Source: Jannaschia aquimarina (GTDB taxonomy: Bacteria; Pseudomonadota; Alphaproteobacteria; Rhodobacterales; Rhodobacteraceae). Taken from it: DNA of 64,000 nucleotides. The stretch spans positions 1 through 64,000 of the forward strand of contig NZ_JYFE01000060.1 in NCBI RefSeq assembly GCF_000877395.1. Reading direction: 5' to 3'. The number at the start of each line of letters is the position of its first letter. The stretch's first letter is position 1. Under the pieces are notes generated by a model. The model was not told the origin of the DNA and searched no databases. It was given only the letters and a program-made list of their open reading frames with translations. Positions 14,977 through 26,635 of this stretch are shown piece after piece. A program made the position numbers and the translations under genes.

Positions 14977-17742
14977 TCAGCCGGGATCGTCACCGCGGGG
15001 ACCCAGCCGCGCGGTCGCCCAGCGGTCCAGCCAAGTCAGACCAATCAGCGCGACGCCCAGCGCGAGGAACGCAAACACCCGGAACAGGCCGCCCAGCGCC
15101 GCGGCGTCGATCAGGAAGACCTTGGCGATGGTCAGGCCGATCGCCACGCTGCCCGCACGGCGCAGGCCCGGCGATTGCCGGGCGAGGCCGTACCAGAACA
15201 GCACCGCACCCAGGACGATCAGCGCCGCGGTGTAGACCACCATCTCGGCGGAGGAGATGCCGGACCCGATCTCCATCGCCGCGCTGCCCCTGATCGCGTG
15301 GCGCAGGGTGAGAATCGCCCAGAAGCCCGCAAGCACGGCGCCGGCCCCGGTCAGGATGCGCCAGCCAAAGCGGCGTCCCGCCCCGATCAGCAGCAGCCCG
15401 GGCAGGAGATAGGCGGGCAGCAGCGTATTCAGGATCGGGGGTCCGGCCACCAAGGCGAACCGGCTGGTTAGCGGCGATGACACGGTCAACCCGAAGACCA
15501 GCATAGCGAACCCTGCAAGCGCGAAGGCACCCGCCATGGCGATCCGCAGAAAACGCAGACCCGCGCCCCGGCGCAGTAGTTCGATCTGCGCGGCGGCAAA
15601 GAGAAGCAGAACCGTCGCCAGAATGCCCAGGGACGCATGGCCGCCGTCGGAATCGACCTCTCTCAGCACCCGCAGCAGCGACATCCCCACCGCATAGCCC
15701 AGGAAAGCCAGCGCTGACGTCTCGGCCACGTCGAAGGCGGCGCTGGTCTTCGGGCGCCCGCCGGCAAGCTGCTGCCGGGCGAGCCCGAACAGGATGGCCA
15801 CGCCGAACATCGAGACCAGCACCTCGATCAGCGGGCCGTCCAGATGCCAGAAGACGCCCGGATCGACGGTCAGGCGCCAGCCGATGAAGGGGGCCGACAG
15901 GATGACGAACCAGCCCATCTCGGGCAGGTCCTGCCGCCGGGCGATCCAGGCGGACCCGAAGGCGAGGCCCGCGACCGAGATCGTCAGGGCCGTCTCGCCC
16001 ACCAGCCAGCCCAGCCCGTAGCCGATCAGCGCCAGCGCCATGAGGCCCGCGAGCGCGACCCGCAGCCGATCCTCTCGCCGGTCGGGGAAGGCAGGCGCAC
16101 GGGCCCAGAGAAGCGCCATCGCGGTCGCCGCCGCCGCCGCGCCCATGGCGATCAGGGCCCAGGTGAAGGCGCCCATCACCCGTGGTGCGTCGGCCTCCAG
16201 ATGCAACGCCAGCCCCATCGCGGGCAGCGTGACCACGGCGCCGATGGCCCAGGGCAGCGGCCAGGTCGGGAACCGGTCGAGCGACCGGCGGAAGGCCGCC
16301 GCCGAAACCAGGGCCGCCAGCGCCAGGAGCGCGGCCATCTGACCTGTCCCGGGCGCCCAGCCCTGCAGCGGCATGGCGGGATCGGCAGGCGGCAGAACGA
16401 CGGGGACGCGCATATGCGTCACCATCGCGATCAGGGCGGCGACCGGCAGCAGAGCCATGTCCTGCAGCGCGCGGGCCTCCCGGCCATAGAGCGCGACCAT
16501 GAGGTAGAGGACGAAGGCCAGCCCCGCGCCCAGCATCAGCATCCTGTCCGCGAGCCAGAAGCTGGCACCGGAGGCGACGGCCACGGCGACGAAGGCCATC
16601 AGGACGGGCGGTCCGGGCCGCCGCATCCTCTGCCGCCGCGCCGTCCATTCCAGCACCATCCGGCCGCGATGCGCCGGCACGATGCGCCCGTCCGGGAAGC
16701 ACAGCGCCAAGAGGACGATCACGCCCAGCGCGATCGCGTAGGCCGGCGCGGCATCCGGGTCGGCGGCGTGAATCAGCGCCGTGCCGCCAAGGCCCACAGC
16801 CAGCGCGAGCCACGAGACCCAGCGCCCCGACCAACGCCGCACGGCATCCACGCCCAGCCCGATCATTGTGAGCGCCGCGTAATAGCCATGGAGCAGCGAG
16901 AGGTCGTCAGACGCCCCTCCGAACACGAACGGAGAGAGCGCGCCCCCCAATAGCCCCGTCGCCACGAGCACCGGGCCGTGGAACCAGCCCAGCAGGACCG
17001 ACAAGAGCGAGACGGCCACGATGCCCGCGAGCCCCGGACCCGGACCGATCAGCCCGTAGAGGTGGATCGCCCCCAGGATTGCGGCGTAGGCGGTGACCAA
17101 TCCGGCCCCGGACAGCACCGAGGGGATGGACGCGGTCAGCGTCGCACCCTCCTCGGTCCCGTCTCCGTAGCGGCGTCGGACCACCTCTCCGACGATGACG
17201 AGCGCGGTGCCGAAAGCCAGCGCCGAGAGCACGCGGACGACCGGCGGAAAGACGCCCCGCTCCGCGCCGTACTGGACGAGGAAGATCCCGGCGAGGCCCA
17301 GCGACGCCGCGGCGGCGGCCAGGAACCAGTTCCGGGACAACCAGTCGGTCAGGCGTTGCCACAAGCCAGGACCCTGCGGAGCCGTTGTACATGCCTCTAC
17401 CTGTGGTGCCGAATCCATCTGGCGCGATGCCGTCGCCTCCGGCGCGGGCTCCGAGGCCGGCTCGGAGCGGATAACGCGATCCGGCTCTTGGGACGCGGCG
17501 CGCCAGGGGCCAGCCGGCGTTTCAGCCGCCTCGTCGACCTCGGCCTCCGCGATGGTCGGTGCGGGATCGGGCGACCGGACCGGCCGTGACGCAGACTGTG
17601 GGATCGGGGCAAGTGCCGCGACCCGCGCCTCCAGATCGGTGAGCCGGCGGCGTTGGCGCGCGACCTGCACCATCAGAACGATGACCGCGACCGGAAACCC
17701 GACGATGAAGGCAAAGGCGACGATGCCGAGCAGAACTTCCAC
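14977..17742 (-). CDS. Large DUF2339 multi-pass membrane protein
   Basis: The 921-residue protein has an N-terminal membrane helix followed by a short predicted coiled coil (RQRRRLTDLEARVAAL) and a Pro/Glu-rich linker to about residue 120. Some twenty or more hydrophobic segments then extend to the C-terminus, as in the DUF2339 family, whose function is unknown. GTG at 17742 is preferred over TTG at 17748 because AAGGA then has proper spacing. It lies between secA and the inositol-phosphatase-like gene, on the same strand as both. Confidence 0.85.
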   Translation of the reverse strand: MEVLLGIVAFAFIVGFPVAVIVLMVQVARQRRRLTDLEARVAALAPIPQSASRPVRSPDPAPTIAEAEVDEAAETPAGPWRAASQEPDRVIRSEPASEPAPEATASRQMDSAPQVEACTTAPQGPGLWQRLTDWLSRNWFLAAAAASLGLAGIFLVQYGAERGVFPPVVRVLSALAFGTALVIVGEVVRRRYGDGTEEGATLTASIPSVLSGAGLVTAYAAILGAIHLYGLIGPGPGLAGIVAVSLLSVLLGWFHGPVLVATGLLGGALSPFVFGGASDDLSLLHGYYAALTMIGLGVDAVRRWSGRWVSWLALAVGLGGTALIHAADPDAAPAYAIALGVIVLLALCFPDGRIVPAHRGRMVLEWTARRQRMRRPGPPVLMAFVAVAVASGASFWLADRMLMLGAGLAFVLYLMVALYGREARALQDMALLPVAALIAMVTHMRVPVVLPPADPAMPLQGWAPGTGQMAALLALAALVSAAAFRRSLDRFPTWPLPWAIGAVVTLPAMGLALHLEADAPRVMGAFTWALIAMGAAAAATAMALLWARAPAFPDRREDRLRVALAGLMALALIGYGLGWLVGETALTISVAGLAFGSAWIARRQDLPEMGWFVILSAPFIGWRLTVDPGVFWHLDGPLIEVLVSMFGVAILFGLARQQLAGGRPKTSAAFDVAETSALAFLGYAVGMSLLRVLREVDSDGGHASLGILATVLLLFAAAQIELLRRGAGLRFLRIAMAGAFALAGFAMLVFGLTVSSPLTSRFALVAGPPILNTLLPAYLLPGLLLIGAGRRFGWRILTGAGAVLAGFWAILTLRHAIRGSAAMEIGSGISSAEMVVYTAALIVLGAVLFWYGLARQSPGLRRAGSVAIGLTIAKVFLIDAAALGGLFRVFAFLALGVALIGLTWLDRWATARLGPRGDDPG

Positions 17743-17882
17743 GCGCAATCCTTCTCATTCGCTCGAATGACGACGGAGCCTGCGCACGGGCCCGGCCCCG
17801 CAGGCCCGTCTAGAGCGTCAAATCGACAGAAACGAGGCAAATGCGCGTCCCGGTCGCCCGGGCGCCCGCGCGCGCACGGCGC

Positions 17883-20591
<2,709 letters not shown>

Positions 20592-20746
20592 TCCAGCCTC
20601 GCCCTTGCCGCCCCGCCCGAGGCCCCATAGGTGGGCGGGGATCAACTCGGCGGGTGGGGAAATCCGTTCGCCGTCACCTAAGACCGGCCCCCCGGGGTGT
20701 CAACGAACCCGAGCGGCGCAGGACGCGCCGGAAAGGACCAGACCTC

Positions 20747-21571
20747 ATGATCCGACCCCTTCTTCTCGTCGGTGCCCTCGCCGCGCCGATGCCCGCCCTC
20801 GCGCAGGACGCGTCGACCGTGCTGGCGACCGTCAACGGCACCGACATCACGCTGGGCCATGTCATCGCCCTGCGGGAGCGTCTTCCCGCCGAATACCAGC
20901 AACTGCCCGATGACGTGCTGTATCAGGGTCTTCTGGACCAGTTGATCCAGCAGCAGGCCCTCAACGACGTGATCGGAGACGATCTGAACCGGGCCGACGA
21001 GCTGAGCCTAGAGAACGAGCGCCGCGCCTTCCTGGCCTCCCGGATGATCGGCCGTCTGGCCGAAGAGCCGCTCGACGAGTCCGCCATCGAGGAGGCCTAC
21101 AAGGAGCAGTTCGGCTCTGCCGAGCCGGAAACCGAATGGAATGCCAGCCACATCCTCGTGGAAACCGAGGAAGAGGCCCGTGCGCTCAAGGCCCAGGCCG
21201 ACGAAGGCGCCGACTTCGCCGAACTGGCGCGCGAGAATTCCACCGGTCCTTCTGGCCCCAATGGCGGTCTTCTGGGCTGGTTCGGCGCGGGCCAGATGGT
21301 GCCCGAGTTCCAGCAGGCGGTGGAAAGCCTTGAGGCCGGTCAGGTCTCGGACCCCGTGCAGACGCAGTTCGGCTGGCATGTCGTCAAGCTGAACGAGACC
21401 CGCCAGAAGGATGCTCCGCCGCTGGAGCAGGTCCGCCCCCAGATCGAGAACGCCTTGCGCGAGAGTACCGTTCAAGCCGAAATCGAGCGGATCGCGGGCG
21501 AAGCGCAGGTGGAACGGGCCGAGATCGACATCGAGCCGTCGGTGATCCGCGATCCGGAGCTGATCGACTGA
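20747..21571 (+). CDS. Exported parvulin-type peptidyl-prolyl isomerase
   Basis: The 274-residue protein has a signal peptide (MIRPLLLVGALAAPMPALAQ) and an N-terminal SurA/PpiD-like chaperone helix region. A parvulin (rotamase) domain follows from about residue 130 (WNASHILVETEEEA; GPNGGLLGWFGAGQMVPEFQ; FGWHVVKL). It should assist folding of exported proteins in the periplasm. ATG at 20747 is preferred to an earlier in-frame start because it gives the signal peptide. It is divergent from secA, a common Rhodobacterales arrangement. Confidence 0.9.
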   Translation: MIRPLLLVGALAAPMPALAQDASTVLATVNGTDITLGHVIALRERLPAEYQQLPDDVLYQGLLDQLIQQQALNDVIGDDLNRADELSLENERRAFLASRMIGRLAEEPLDESAIEEAYKEQFGSAEPETEWNASHILVETEEEARALKAQADEGADFAELARENSTGPSGPNGGLLGWFGAGQMVPEFQQAVESLEAGQVSDPVQTQFGWHVVKLNETRQKDAPPLEQVRPQIENALRESTVQAEIERIAGEAQVERAEIDIEPSVIRDPELID

Positions 21572-21604
21572 TCCCGATCTTTCCTCTGACCGGAAAATGA
21601 TGTT

Positions 21605-21635
21605 CCCTCCCTGCCAGCCACGCCGGCAGGGAGGG
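21605..21635 (+). promoter_or_regulatory. Perfect 11-bp stem-loop covering the argJ ribosome binding site
   Basis: CCCTCCCTGCC (21605-21615) pairs with GGCAGGGAGGG (21625-21635) around a 9-base loop. The right arm contains the GGGAGGG Shine-Dalgarno of argJ, 8 bases before its ATG at 21644. No T tract follows, so it is a poor intrinsic terminator. It may sequester the ribosome site or stabilise the upstream mRNA end. Confidence 0.7.
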
Positions 21636-21643
21636 TCCAAAAC

Positions 21644-23002
21644 ATGGCCAAGAAAGCCAAGGACAAGAAAATCAAGAAGCTGAAGGCCAAGGTCAAGAAG
21701 CTCAAGTCCCGTGCGAAGAAAGCGACGGCAGCGGCCGCCGATCAGGTCGCGGCAACGACCGCCATGTCGACGCCACAAGTCTCGCCCCTCGCCGTCGACA
21801 TGCCCGATCTCCCGGTCGTGGATGGCGTGCGCTTCGCGACGGCTTCGGCAGGCATCCGCTACAAGGGCCGCACCGACCTGATGCTGGCGGTCTGCGACCC
21901 GGGCACGACGATGGCGGGCGTGACGACGCGGTCGGCTACACGCTCCGCCTCGGTCCTCGATGTCGAAGCCAAGCTGAAGGGGGCCAAGGGCAAGGCAGGC
22001 TGGGCGATCCTCGTCAATTCGGGCAATGCCAACGCCTTCACCGGTCAGGCGGGCGTCGATTCGGTCGCCGCGATCACGCAGGCGGTCGCGCAGGCGACAG
22101 GCCTGCCCGCCACCCGCGTCCTGACCTCTTCGACCGGCGTCATCGGCGAACCGCTGCCCCCCGAAAAGATCGCCGAAGCGCTTCCCGGACTGGGCGAAGC
22201 ACTGTCGCCCGGCGGCATGGAAGACGCGGCGCGCGCGATCATGACGACCGACACCTTCCCCAAGGCCGCCACCCGGACAGTCGAGATAGAGGGCGAGACC
22301 GTGACCGTCGCCGGCTTCGCCAAGGGATCCGGCATGATCGCCCCCGACATGGCCACGATGCTGGCTTACGTCTTCACCGATGCGCGGGCCGGCGCGGGGA
22401 TGCTGGCCTCGACGCTGCGGGATCTCGCCGACAAGACGTTCAACGCGATCACCGTCGACGGCGACACTTCCACCTCGGACACGGTGCTGCTGGCGGCGAC
22501 GCAGAAGGCGGGCCCCGCCATCGCCTCGGCCCGCACGCGCGCGGGGCGTGACCTCAAGGCGGCGCTGCACGAGGTTCTGCAGGATCTGGCATTGCAGATC
22601 GTGCGCGACGGCGAGGGCGCGACCAAGCTGGTGGAGATCCGCGTCGAGGGTGCCGCCAACGCGCAGGACGCCCGCCGCGTCGCCTCGGCCATCGCCAACT
22701 CACCCCTGGTCAAGACCGCCATCGCCGGAGAGGACCCGAACTGGGGCCGCATCGTCATGGCGGTCGGCAAGTCCGGCGCCCGGGCCGACCGGGATCGCCT
22801 GTCCATCCGTTTCGGTGAGATCGAAGTCGCCCGCGACGGCCGGCGTGCCGACGATTACGACGAGGAGACCGCCGCCAGCTACATGACCCGCGCCGAAATC
22901 GCGATCACCGTCGATCTGGGCCTGGGCGAGGCATCCGACGTCATGTGGACCTGCGACCTGACCCATCGCTACATCGACATCAACGCGGATTACCGCTCTT
23001 GA
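21644..23002 (+). CDS. argJ: Bifunctional ornithine acetyltransferase/N-acetylglutamate synthase ArgJ with Lys-rich N-terminal extension
   Basis: The 452-residue arginine-biosynthesis enzyme moves the acetyl group from N-acetylornithine to glutamate and can also acetylate glutamate from acetyl-CoA. The autocleavage motif MATML is at residues 236-240 within [14 protein letters not shown], so the chains split before Thr238. The ArgJ fold begins around residue 45 ([12 protein letters not shown]). The first 30 or so residues are nearly all Lys/Ala ([20 protein letters not shown]), which is unusual. GGGAGGG supports the long start at 21644; ATG at 21764 lacks a good ribosome site. The next gene, mutT, follows after 22 bases. 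Confidence 0.93.
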   Translation: MAKKAKDKKIKKLKAKVKKLKSRAKKATAAAADQVAATTAMSTPQVSPLAVDMPDLPVVDGVRFATASAGIRYKGRTDLMLAVCDPGTTMAGVTTRSATRSASVLDVEAKLKGAKGKAGWAILVNSGNANAFTGQAGVDSVAAITQAVAQATGLPATRVLTSSTGVIGEPLPPEKIAEALPGLGEALSPGGMEDAARAIMTTDTFPKAATRTVEIEGETVTVAGFAKGSGMIAPDMATMLAYVFTDARAGAGMLASTLRDLADKTFNAITVDGDTSTSDTVLLAATQKAGPAIASARTRAGRDLKAALHEVLQDLALQIVRDGEGATKLVEIRVEGAANAQDARRVASAIANSPLVKTAIAGEDPNWGRIVMAVGKSGARADRDRLSIRFGEIEVARDGRRADDYDEETAASYMTRAEIAITVDLGLGEASDVMWTCDLTHRYIDINADYRS

Positions 23003-23024
23003 GCCGCAAGACAGGGCCGCGCGC

Positions 23025-23435
23025 GTGAAGACCGTCCTCGTCTCGGCGGTGGCGCTGATCGACCCGGATGGCCGCCTGCTTCTGGCGCAGCGGCCCGAAG
23101 GGAAGTCGATGGCCGGCCTGTGGGAGTTTCCGGGTGGCAAGGTCGAAGCCGGCGAGACGCCCGAAGCCGCCCTGATCCGCGAACTGCACGAGGAGTTGGG
23201 CATCGACACCTGGGCTAGCTGCCTCGCTCCCCTGACCTTCGCGTCCCATAGCTACGGCCCGGACGAGGGGGGCTTTCACCTGCTGATGCCGCTCTTCACC
23301 TGCCGCAAGTGGGAGGGCGCGCCCCGCCCCAGAGAGGGACAGACCCTGAAATGGGTCGCCCCCGCCCGTCTGCGAGACTATCCGATGCCGCCCGCGGACA
23401 TCCCCCTCATCCCGATCCTGCGCGACTGGCTCTAG
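23025..23435 (+). CDS. mutT: 8-oxo-dGTP diphosphatase (Nudix, MutT)
   Basis: The 136-residue Nudix hydrolase has the box [23 protein letters not shown] at about residues 38-60, including the RELxEE core. The length and the [17 protein letters not shown] lead-in match MutT enzymes that remove 8-oxo-dGTP from the nucleotide pool. The start is GTG at 23025, 22 bases after argJ, so the two are probably cotranscribed. A repeat copy with a strong hairpin follows within 25 bases of the stop. Confidence 0.9.
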   Translation: MKTVLVSAVALIDPDGRLLLAQRPEGKSMAGLWEFPGGKVEAGETPEAALIRELHEELGIDTWASCLAPLTFASHSYGPDEGGFHLLMPLFTCRKWEGAPRPREGQTLKWVAPARLRDYPMPPADIPLIPILRDWL

Positions 23436-23457
23436 CGGCGGGCTTGCCGGCCGACTG

Positions 23458-23505
23458 CCGGGGGCGCTGCCCCCGGACCCCCGGGATACTTGAAAAGCGA
23501 AGAAG
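23458..23505 (+). repeat. Dispersed intergenic repeat, copy R3
   Basis: CCGGGGGC-GCT-GCCCCCGG (23458-23476) is a perfect 8-bp stem with a 3-base loop. ACCCCCGGGATACTTGAAAAGCGAAGAAG follows in the same orientation as mutT. Copy R4 faces it 57 bases away in inverted orientation, so the pair sits tail to tail between the convergent mutT and hemH genes. Confidence 0.7.
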
Positions 23506-23562
23506 ACGCACGCAGGTCGCGGCCGTCCGGCCCATGCTCGATCGGGATGAGGAGCGAGGTTC

Positions 23563-23607
23563 CTTCTTCGCTTCGGAAATATCCCGGGGTCAGGGGCAGA
23601 GCCCCGG
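23563..23607 (-). repeat. Dispersed intergenic repeat, copy R4
   Basis: Read on the minus strand it is a GGGGC-TCT-GCCCC hairpin (23593-23605), then CCCCGGGATATTTCCGAAGCGAAGAAG. It is the inverted partner of copy R3 and lies 42 bases past the hemH stop. The hairpins could stop transcription from both sides, although no T tract is present. Confidence 0.7.
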
Positions 23608-23648
23608 CACACTTCAGGAAGAAACCGGCCGTCAGGCGGTCCGCCGGA

Positions 23649-24737
23649 TTACTCCGCCGCCTGCGCCACCGCGGCCCGGTCCGGCTGGATCCAGCCGGCG
23701 AGGTTCTCGTCGACGATGGCGGCCAGCGCGTCCATATGGGCGTCGTCCTCGTTGAGACAGGGGATATAGGTGAAATGCTCGCCCCCCGCCTCCTCGAAGC
23801 TCTCCTTGATCTCCTCGTTGATCTCTTCGAGCGTTTCGATGCAGTCGGCCGAGAAGGCGGGCGCGATGACGGCGATGTTCTTCTTGCCGTCCTCTTCGGC
23901 CAGGCGCGCGACCTCTTCGACGGTATAGGGCTTGAGCCATTCCTCGGGGCCGAACCGGGACTGGAAGGTGGTGACGATCCTGTCCTCGGCCCAGCCAAGC
24001 CGCTCGCGCAACAGGCGCGTCGTCTTCTGGCACTGGCAGTGATACGGATCGCCCTCCAGCAAATATCGCTTCGGCACCCCGTGATAGGAACAGACGAGGA
24101 TGTCCGGCTCGCGCTCTAGCCCGGCATAGGCGCGCTCGACCGACTGCGCGAGCGCGTCGATATAGCGGGTATCCTCGTAATAGGCGGGGACGGTGCGCAC
24201 GTTGGGCTGCCACTTCATCTTCATGAGCGCGCGGAAGAACTGGTCGCAGGCCGTGGCCGAGGTCGCGCCAGCATAATGCGGGTAGAGCGGGAAGAACACG
24301 ATCCGGTCGCAGCCGGCGGCCTTCATCTGCTCCACCTTCGAGGTGGTGGAGGGATTGCCGTAGCGCATGCAGTAATCGACCACCACGCGGTCGCCGTACC
24401 GGTCCTGCATCCGCTCGGCCATCTTTGCGGTCTGGGCCTTGGTGATCGTGGCCAGCGGGCTTTCGCCTTTTTCGTCGTTCCAGATCGAGCGGTAGGCCGC
24501 CCCGGACGAGAACGGCCGCTTGGTCAGGATGATCCCCTGCAGCAGCGGCTGCCAGAGCCAGGGCGAGTAGTCGATGACCCGCCGATCCGACAGGAATTCG
24601 TTCAGGTAGCGCCGCATGGACCAGTAATCGTGCCCGTCGGGCGTGCCCAGATTGGCCAGCAGGACGCCGATCCGGCCCATCTTCACCTTCGGGTGGTCCT
24701 CGGGCGCGTGCGGCAGCGGCGTGTGATCGGTCATCAT
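23649..24737 (-). CDS. hemH: Ferrochelatase
   Basis: The 362-residue enzyme inserts ferrous iron into protoporphyrin IX, the last step of heme synthesis. Conserved blocks are visible: GVLLANLGTPD near residue 24, the catalytic-His segment CSYHGVPKRY near 207-216 and the acidic ETLEEINEEIKE segment that lines the active site. The C-terminal cysteines of Fe-S ferrochelatases are not evident. The start overlaps the stop of the upstream methyltransferase (ATGA), so the two are translationally coupled. A second ATG immediately follows the first; either could be used. Confidence 0.95.
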   Translation of the reverse strand: MMTDHTPLPHAPEDHPKVKMGRIGVLLANLGTPDGHDYWSMRRYLNEFLSDRRVIDYSPWLWQPLLQGIILTKRPFSSGAAYRSIWNDEKGESPLATITKAQTAKMAERMQDRYGDRVVVDYCMRYGNPSTTSKVEQMKAAGCDRIVFFPLYPHYAGATSATACDQFFRALMKMKWQPNVRTVPAYYEDTRYIDALAQSVERAYAGLEREPDILVCSYHGVPKRYLLEGDPYHCQCQKTTRLLRERLGWAEDRIVTTFQSRFGPEEWLKPYTVEEVARLAEEDGKKNIAVIAPAFSADCIETLEEINEEIKESFEEAGGEHFTYIPCLNEDDAHMDALAAIVDENLAGWIQPDRAAVAQAAE

Positions 24738-25570
24738 GTCCTCGTCCCCTCTTCGCCCAGTTCAGGCACGCCCAGCGCATCCGCCAGCCGGGCGGTCGCC
24801 GATCCCGGCCTCAGCGGCTTCGGCTGGTCGTCCGACGGCGCCCATCCGGTCAGGAAGATCGTCTCGAACGTCGCGCCGATGCCGTCCCCGTCCGGGTAGG
24901 CAGCCTTATAGATACGCTCGGCCTCGGAAAACAGTTCACGCGGCGGGGTGACGCGGTGGCGCGCGGCCAGGGCGTTGGTTTCCCCGGTGGCGCGCAGATC
25001 CCCGACCAGATGACGCAAATCGCGATAGCGGACCCGCCGCGGTTGGGTGTCGGCCACCGGAAGGGCCAGTCCCGCCCGCTGCAACAGGGCGCCCAGATCG
25101 CGCACTTCGCCCATCGGAGCGACGCGTGGCGACAGACCGCCCGAGATGCGCGCCTCCGCCTCGGCGAAGGCGGCGCGCGCCTCGGCCAGCGTATCGCCCC
25201 CCATGGCGCAGGCGATCAGCAACCCGTCGGGCCTCAGCGCCCGGCGGCACTGGATCAGCTGGCCCACCGGGTCGTCGGCCCAATGAAGGCACATGAAATG
25301 CACCACCAGGTCGTGCGCGCCCGGCTCCAGCGCCAGAACGGGCGCGTCCAGCACCACGACGGCGCCGGGCAGGAGATCGGCGAAAAGGTCCGGAAATGCC
25401 GTCACGACCGCAGGCGCGGTAAACGTTCTGTTAACGTCTCTGAGCCTTTCCTGCACCTCGTCCGCAGCTTCGCGATGCAGCGCCCAAGCACCGTCATCCG
25501 CGATCCGGCGGGCGCGGGCACGGGCCGCCTCCAATGCGCGGCGGTCGGTCAGGGTCGGTGTCTCGGCCAT
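24734..25570 (-). CDS. Class I SAM-dependent methyltransferase-like protein (BioC/NDUFAF5-like)
   Basis: The 278-residue protein resembles the BioC/NDUFAF5 group. It starts with DRRALEAARARAR and has a weak nucleotide region (VVVLDAPVLALEPGAHDLVV) followed by the characteristic HWADDPVGQLIQCRRALRPDGL block. The usual glycine-rich SAM loop is poorly conserved, so catalytic activity is uncertain. ATG at 25570 is chosen over an upstream Cys-rich extension. It is divergent from comF with only 17 bases between starts and is coupled to hemH. It may act on a respiratory-chain assembly protein, by analogy only. Confidence 0.75.
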   Translation of the reverse strand: MAETPTLTDRRALEAARARARRIADDGAWALHREAADEVQERLRDVNRTFTAPAVVTAFPDLFADLLPGAVVVLDAPVLALEPGAHDLVVHFMCLHWADDPVGQLIQCRRALRPDGLLIACAMGGDTLAEARAAFAEAEARISGGLSPRVAPMGEVRDLGALLQRAGLALPVADTQPRRVRYRDLRHLVGDLRATGETNALAARHRVTPPRELFSEAERIYKAAYPDGDGIGATFETIFLTGWAPSDDQPKPLRPGSATARLADALGVPELGEEGTRT

Positions 25571-25587
25571 CGAAAGGCAGGTAGGAC

Positions 25588-26340
25588 ATGTCGGATGCGA
25601 TGCAAAGGGTGGCAAACCTGACCCTCCGGGGTGGAATGGCGTTGCGCGACGCGATCTTTCCGCTCACCTGCCTGATGTGCGACGCGCGGGTCGAGGCGCC
25701 GGGCCTCTGCCCCGAATGCTGGCGAGAGACGCCCTTCGTGTCAGATCCGGCCTGCGACCTGTGCGGGACGCCCCTGCCGGGAACCGAAACGGCAGAGGGC
25801 GGGCGCTGCGATGAATGCCTGACCGTCCCCCGACCGTGGGAGGCGGGGCGCGCCGCGCTGGTCTATGCGGGCCGCGCCCGCGCGCTCGTCCTGCAACTCA
25901 AGCACGCCGACCGGACCGAACTGGCCCAGGCGGCGGCGCTTTGGCTGCACCGCAGGGCCCGCGACCGGTTGACCCCGGACACCGTCATCGTACCGGTGCC
26001 GCTGCACCGCTGGCGCCTGTTCCGCCGCCGCTACAACCAGTCGGCCGAGATCGCGCGCGCCCTCGCCGCGCGCACGGGCGGGCCGTGCCTGCCGCAGGGC
26101 CTGCTCCGGACCCGCGCGACGCTCAGCCAGGACCACCGCTCCCGCCCCGACCGGTTCGAGAACATCCGCGGCGCCATCGCGCCGGCGCCGGGCCTGGATT
26201 TGAACGGCGCGCCGGTCGCGCTGGTGGACGATGTGATGACCTCGGGGGCGACGATGGCCGCCTGTGCCGACGTCCTGCGCGCCGCCAGGGCGGGGCCGAT
26301 CACCGCGCTCATGCTGGCGCGCGTTGCGAAGGACCGCTGA
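25588..26340 (+). CDS. ComF family phosphoribosyltransferase-like protein with double zinc ribbon
   Basis: The 250-residue cytosolic protein has an N-terminal zinc ribbon with CxxC pairs (CLMC, CPEC, CDLC, CDEC within about residues 30-75). A type I phosphoribosyltransferase fold follows, with the PRPP loop VALVDDVMTSGAT near residue 210. Members are linked to natural DNA uptake (ComF) or nucleotide salvage. No other competence genes are nearby. It is followed by grxC, nitrilase and marR genes on the same strand, a common Rhodobacterales order. Confidence 0.85.
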   Translation: MSDAMQRVANLTLRGGMALRDAIFPLTCLMCDARVEAPGLCPECWRETPFVSDPACDLCGTPLPGTETAEGGRCDECLTVPRPWEAGRAALVYAGRARALVLQLKHADRTELAQAAALWLHRRARDRLTPDTVIVPVPLHRWRLFRRRYNQSAEIARALAARTGGPCLPQGLLRTRATLSQDHRSRPDRFENIRGAIAPAPGLDLNGAPVALVDDVMTSGATMAACADVLRAARAGPITALMLARVAKDR

Positions 26341-26377
26341 GCGTCTATATCGGGCACACCCCACAGGAGTGTCCCGG

Positions 26378-26635
26378 ATGCAGCCCGTCACCGTCTATAC
26401 CCAGCCGCTTTGCGGCTTCTGCACCGCCGCCATCCGCCTGTTGCGCGACAAGGGCGCCCAGATCGAAGAGATCGACGTCGCCAGCACGCCCGGCGCGCGG
26501 GCCGACATGACCCAGCGCGCGAACGGGCGCCGCACCACGCCGCAGATTTTCGTGGGAGACACGCATGTGGGCGGCTGCGACGACCTCTACGCGCTGGAAC
26601 GGGCGGGCAAACTCGACCCGCTCCTGCGGGGATGA
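26378..26635 (+). CDS. grxC: Glutaredoxin 3
   Basis: The 85-residue thioredoxin-fold protein has the redox site CGFC at residues 11-14 (most relatives have CPYC). The glutathione-binding segment TTPQIFVGDTHVGGCDDLYAL follows. It reduces disulfides and glutathionylated proteins at the expense of glutathione in the cytosol. The start ATG at 26378 is preceded by CAGGAG. Its stop overlaps the start of the nitrilase-like gene (ATGA). The Gly-Phe active-site pair is slightly unusual. Confidence 0.93.
   Translation: MQPVTVYTQPLCGFCTAAIRLLRDKGAQIEEIDVASTPGARADMTQRANGRRTTPQIFVGDTHVGGCDDLYALERAGKLDPLLRG

Noticed and set aside
17786-17809. ACGGGCC/GGCCCGT hairpin near the secA end
   Set aside because: A 10-base loop and no T tract make it weak as a terminator; such pairs are common at this GC content.
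23436-23648. CRISPR-like or attachment-site interpretation of the inverted repeat pair
   Set aside because: There are only two copies, no regular spacers and no integrase or cas genes. The same element recurs elsewhere as single copies.
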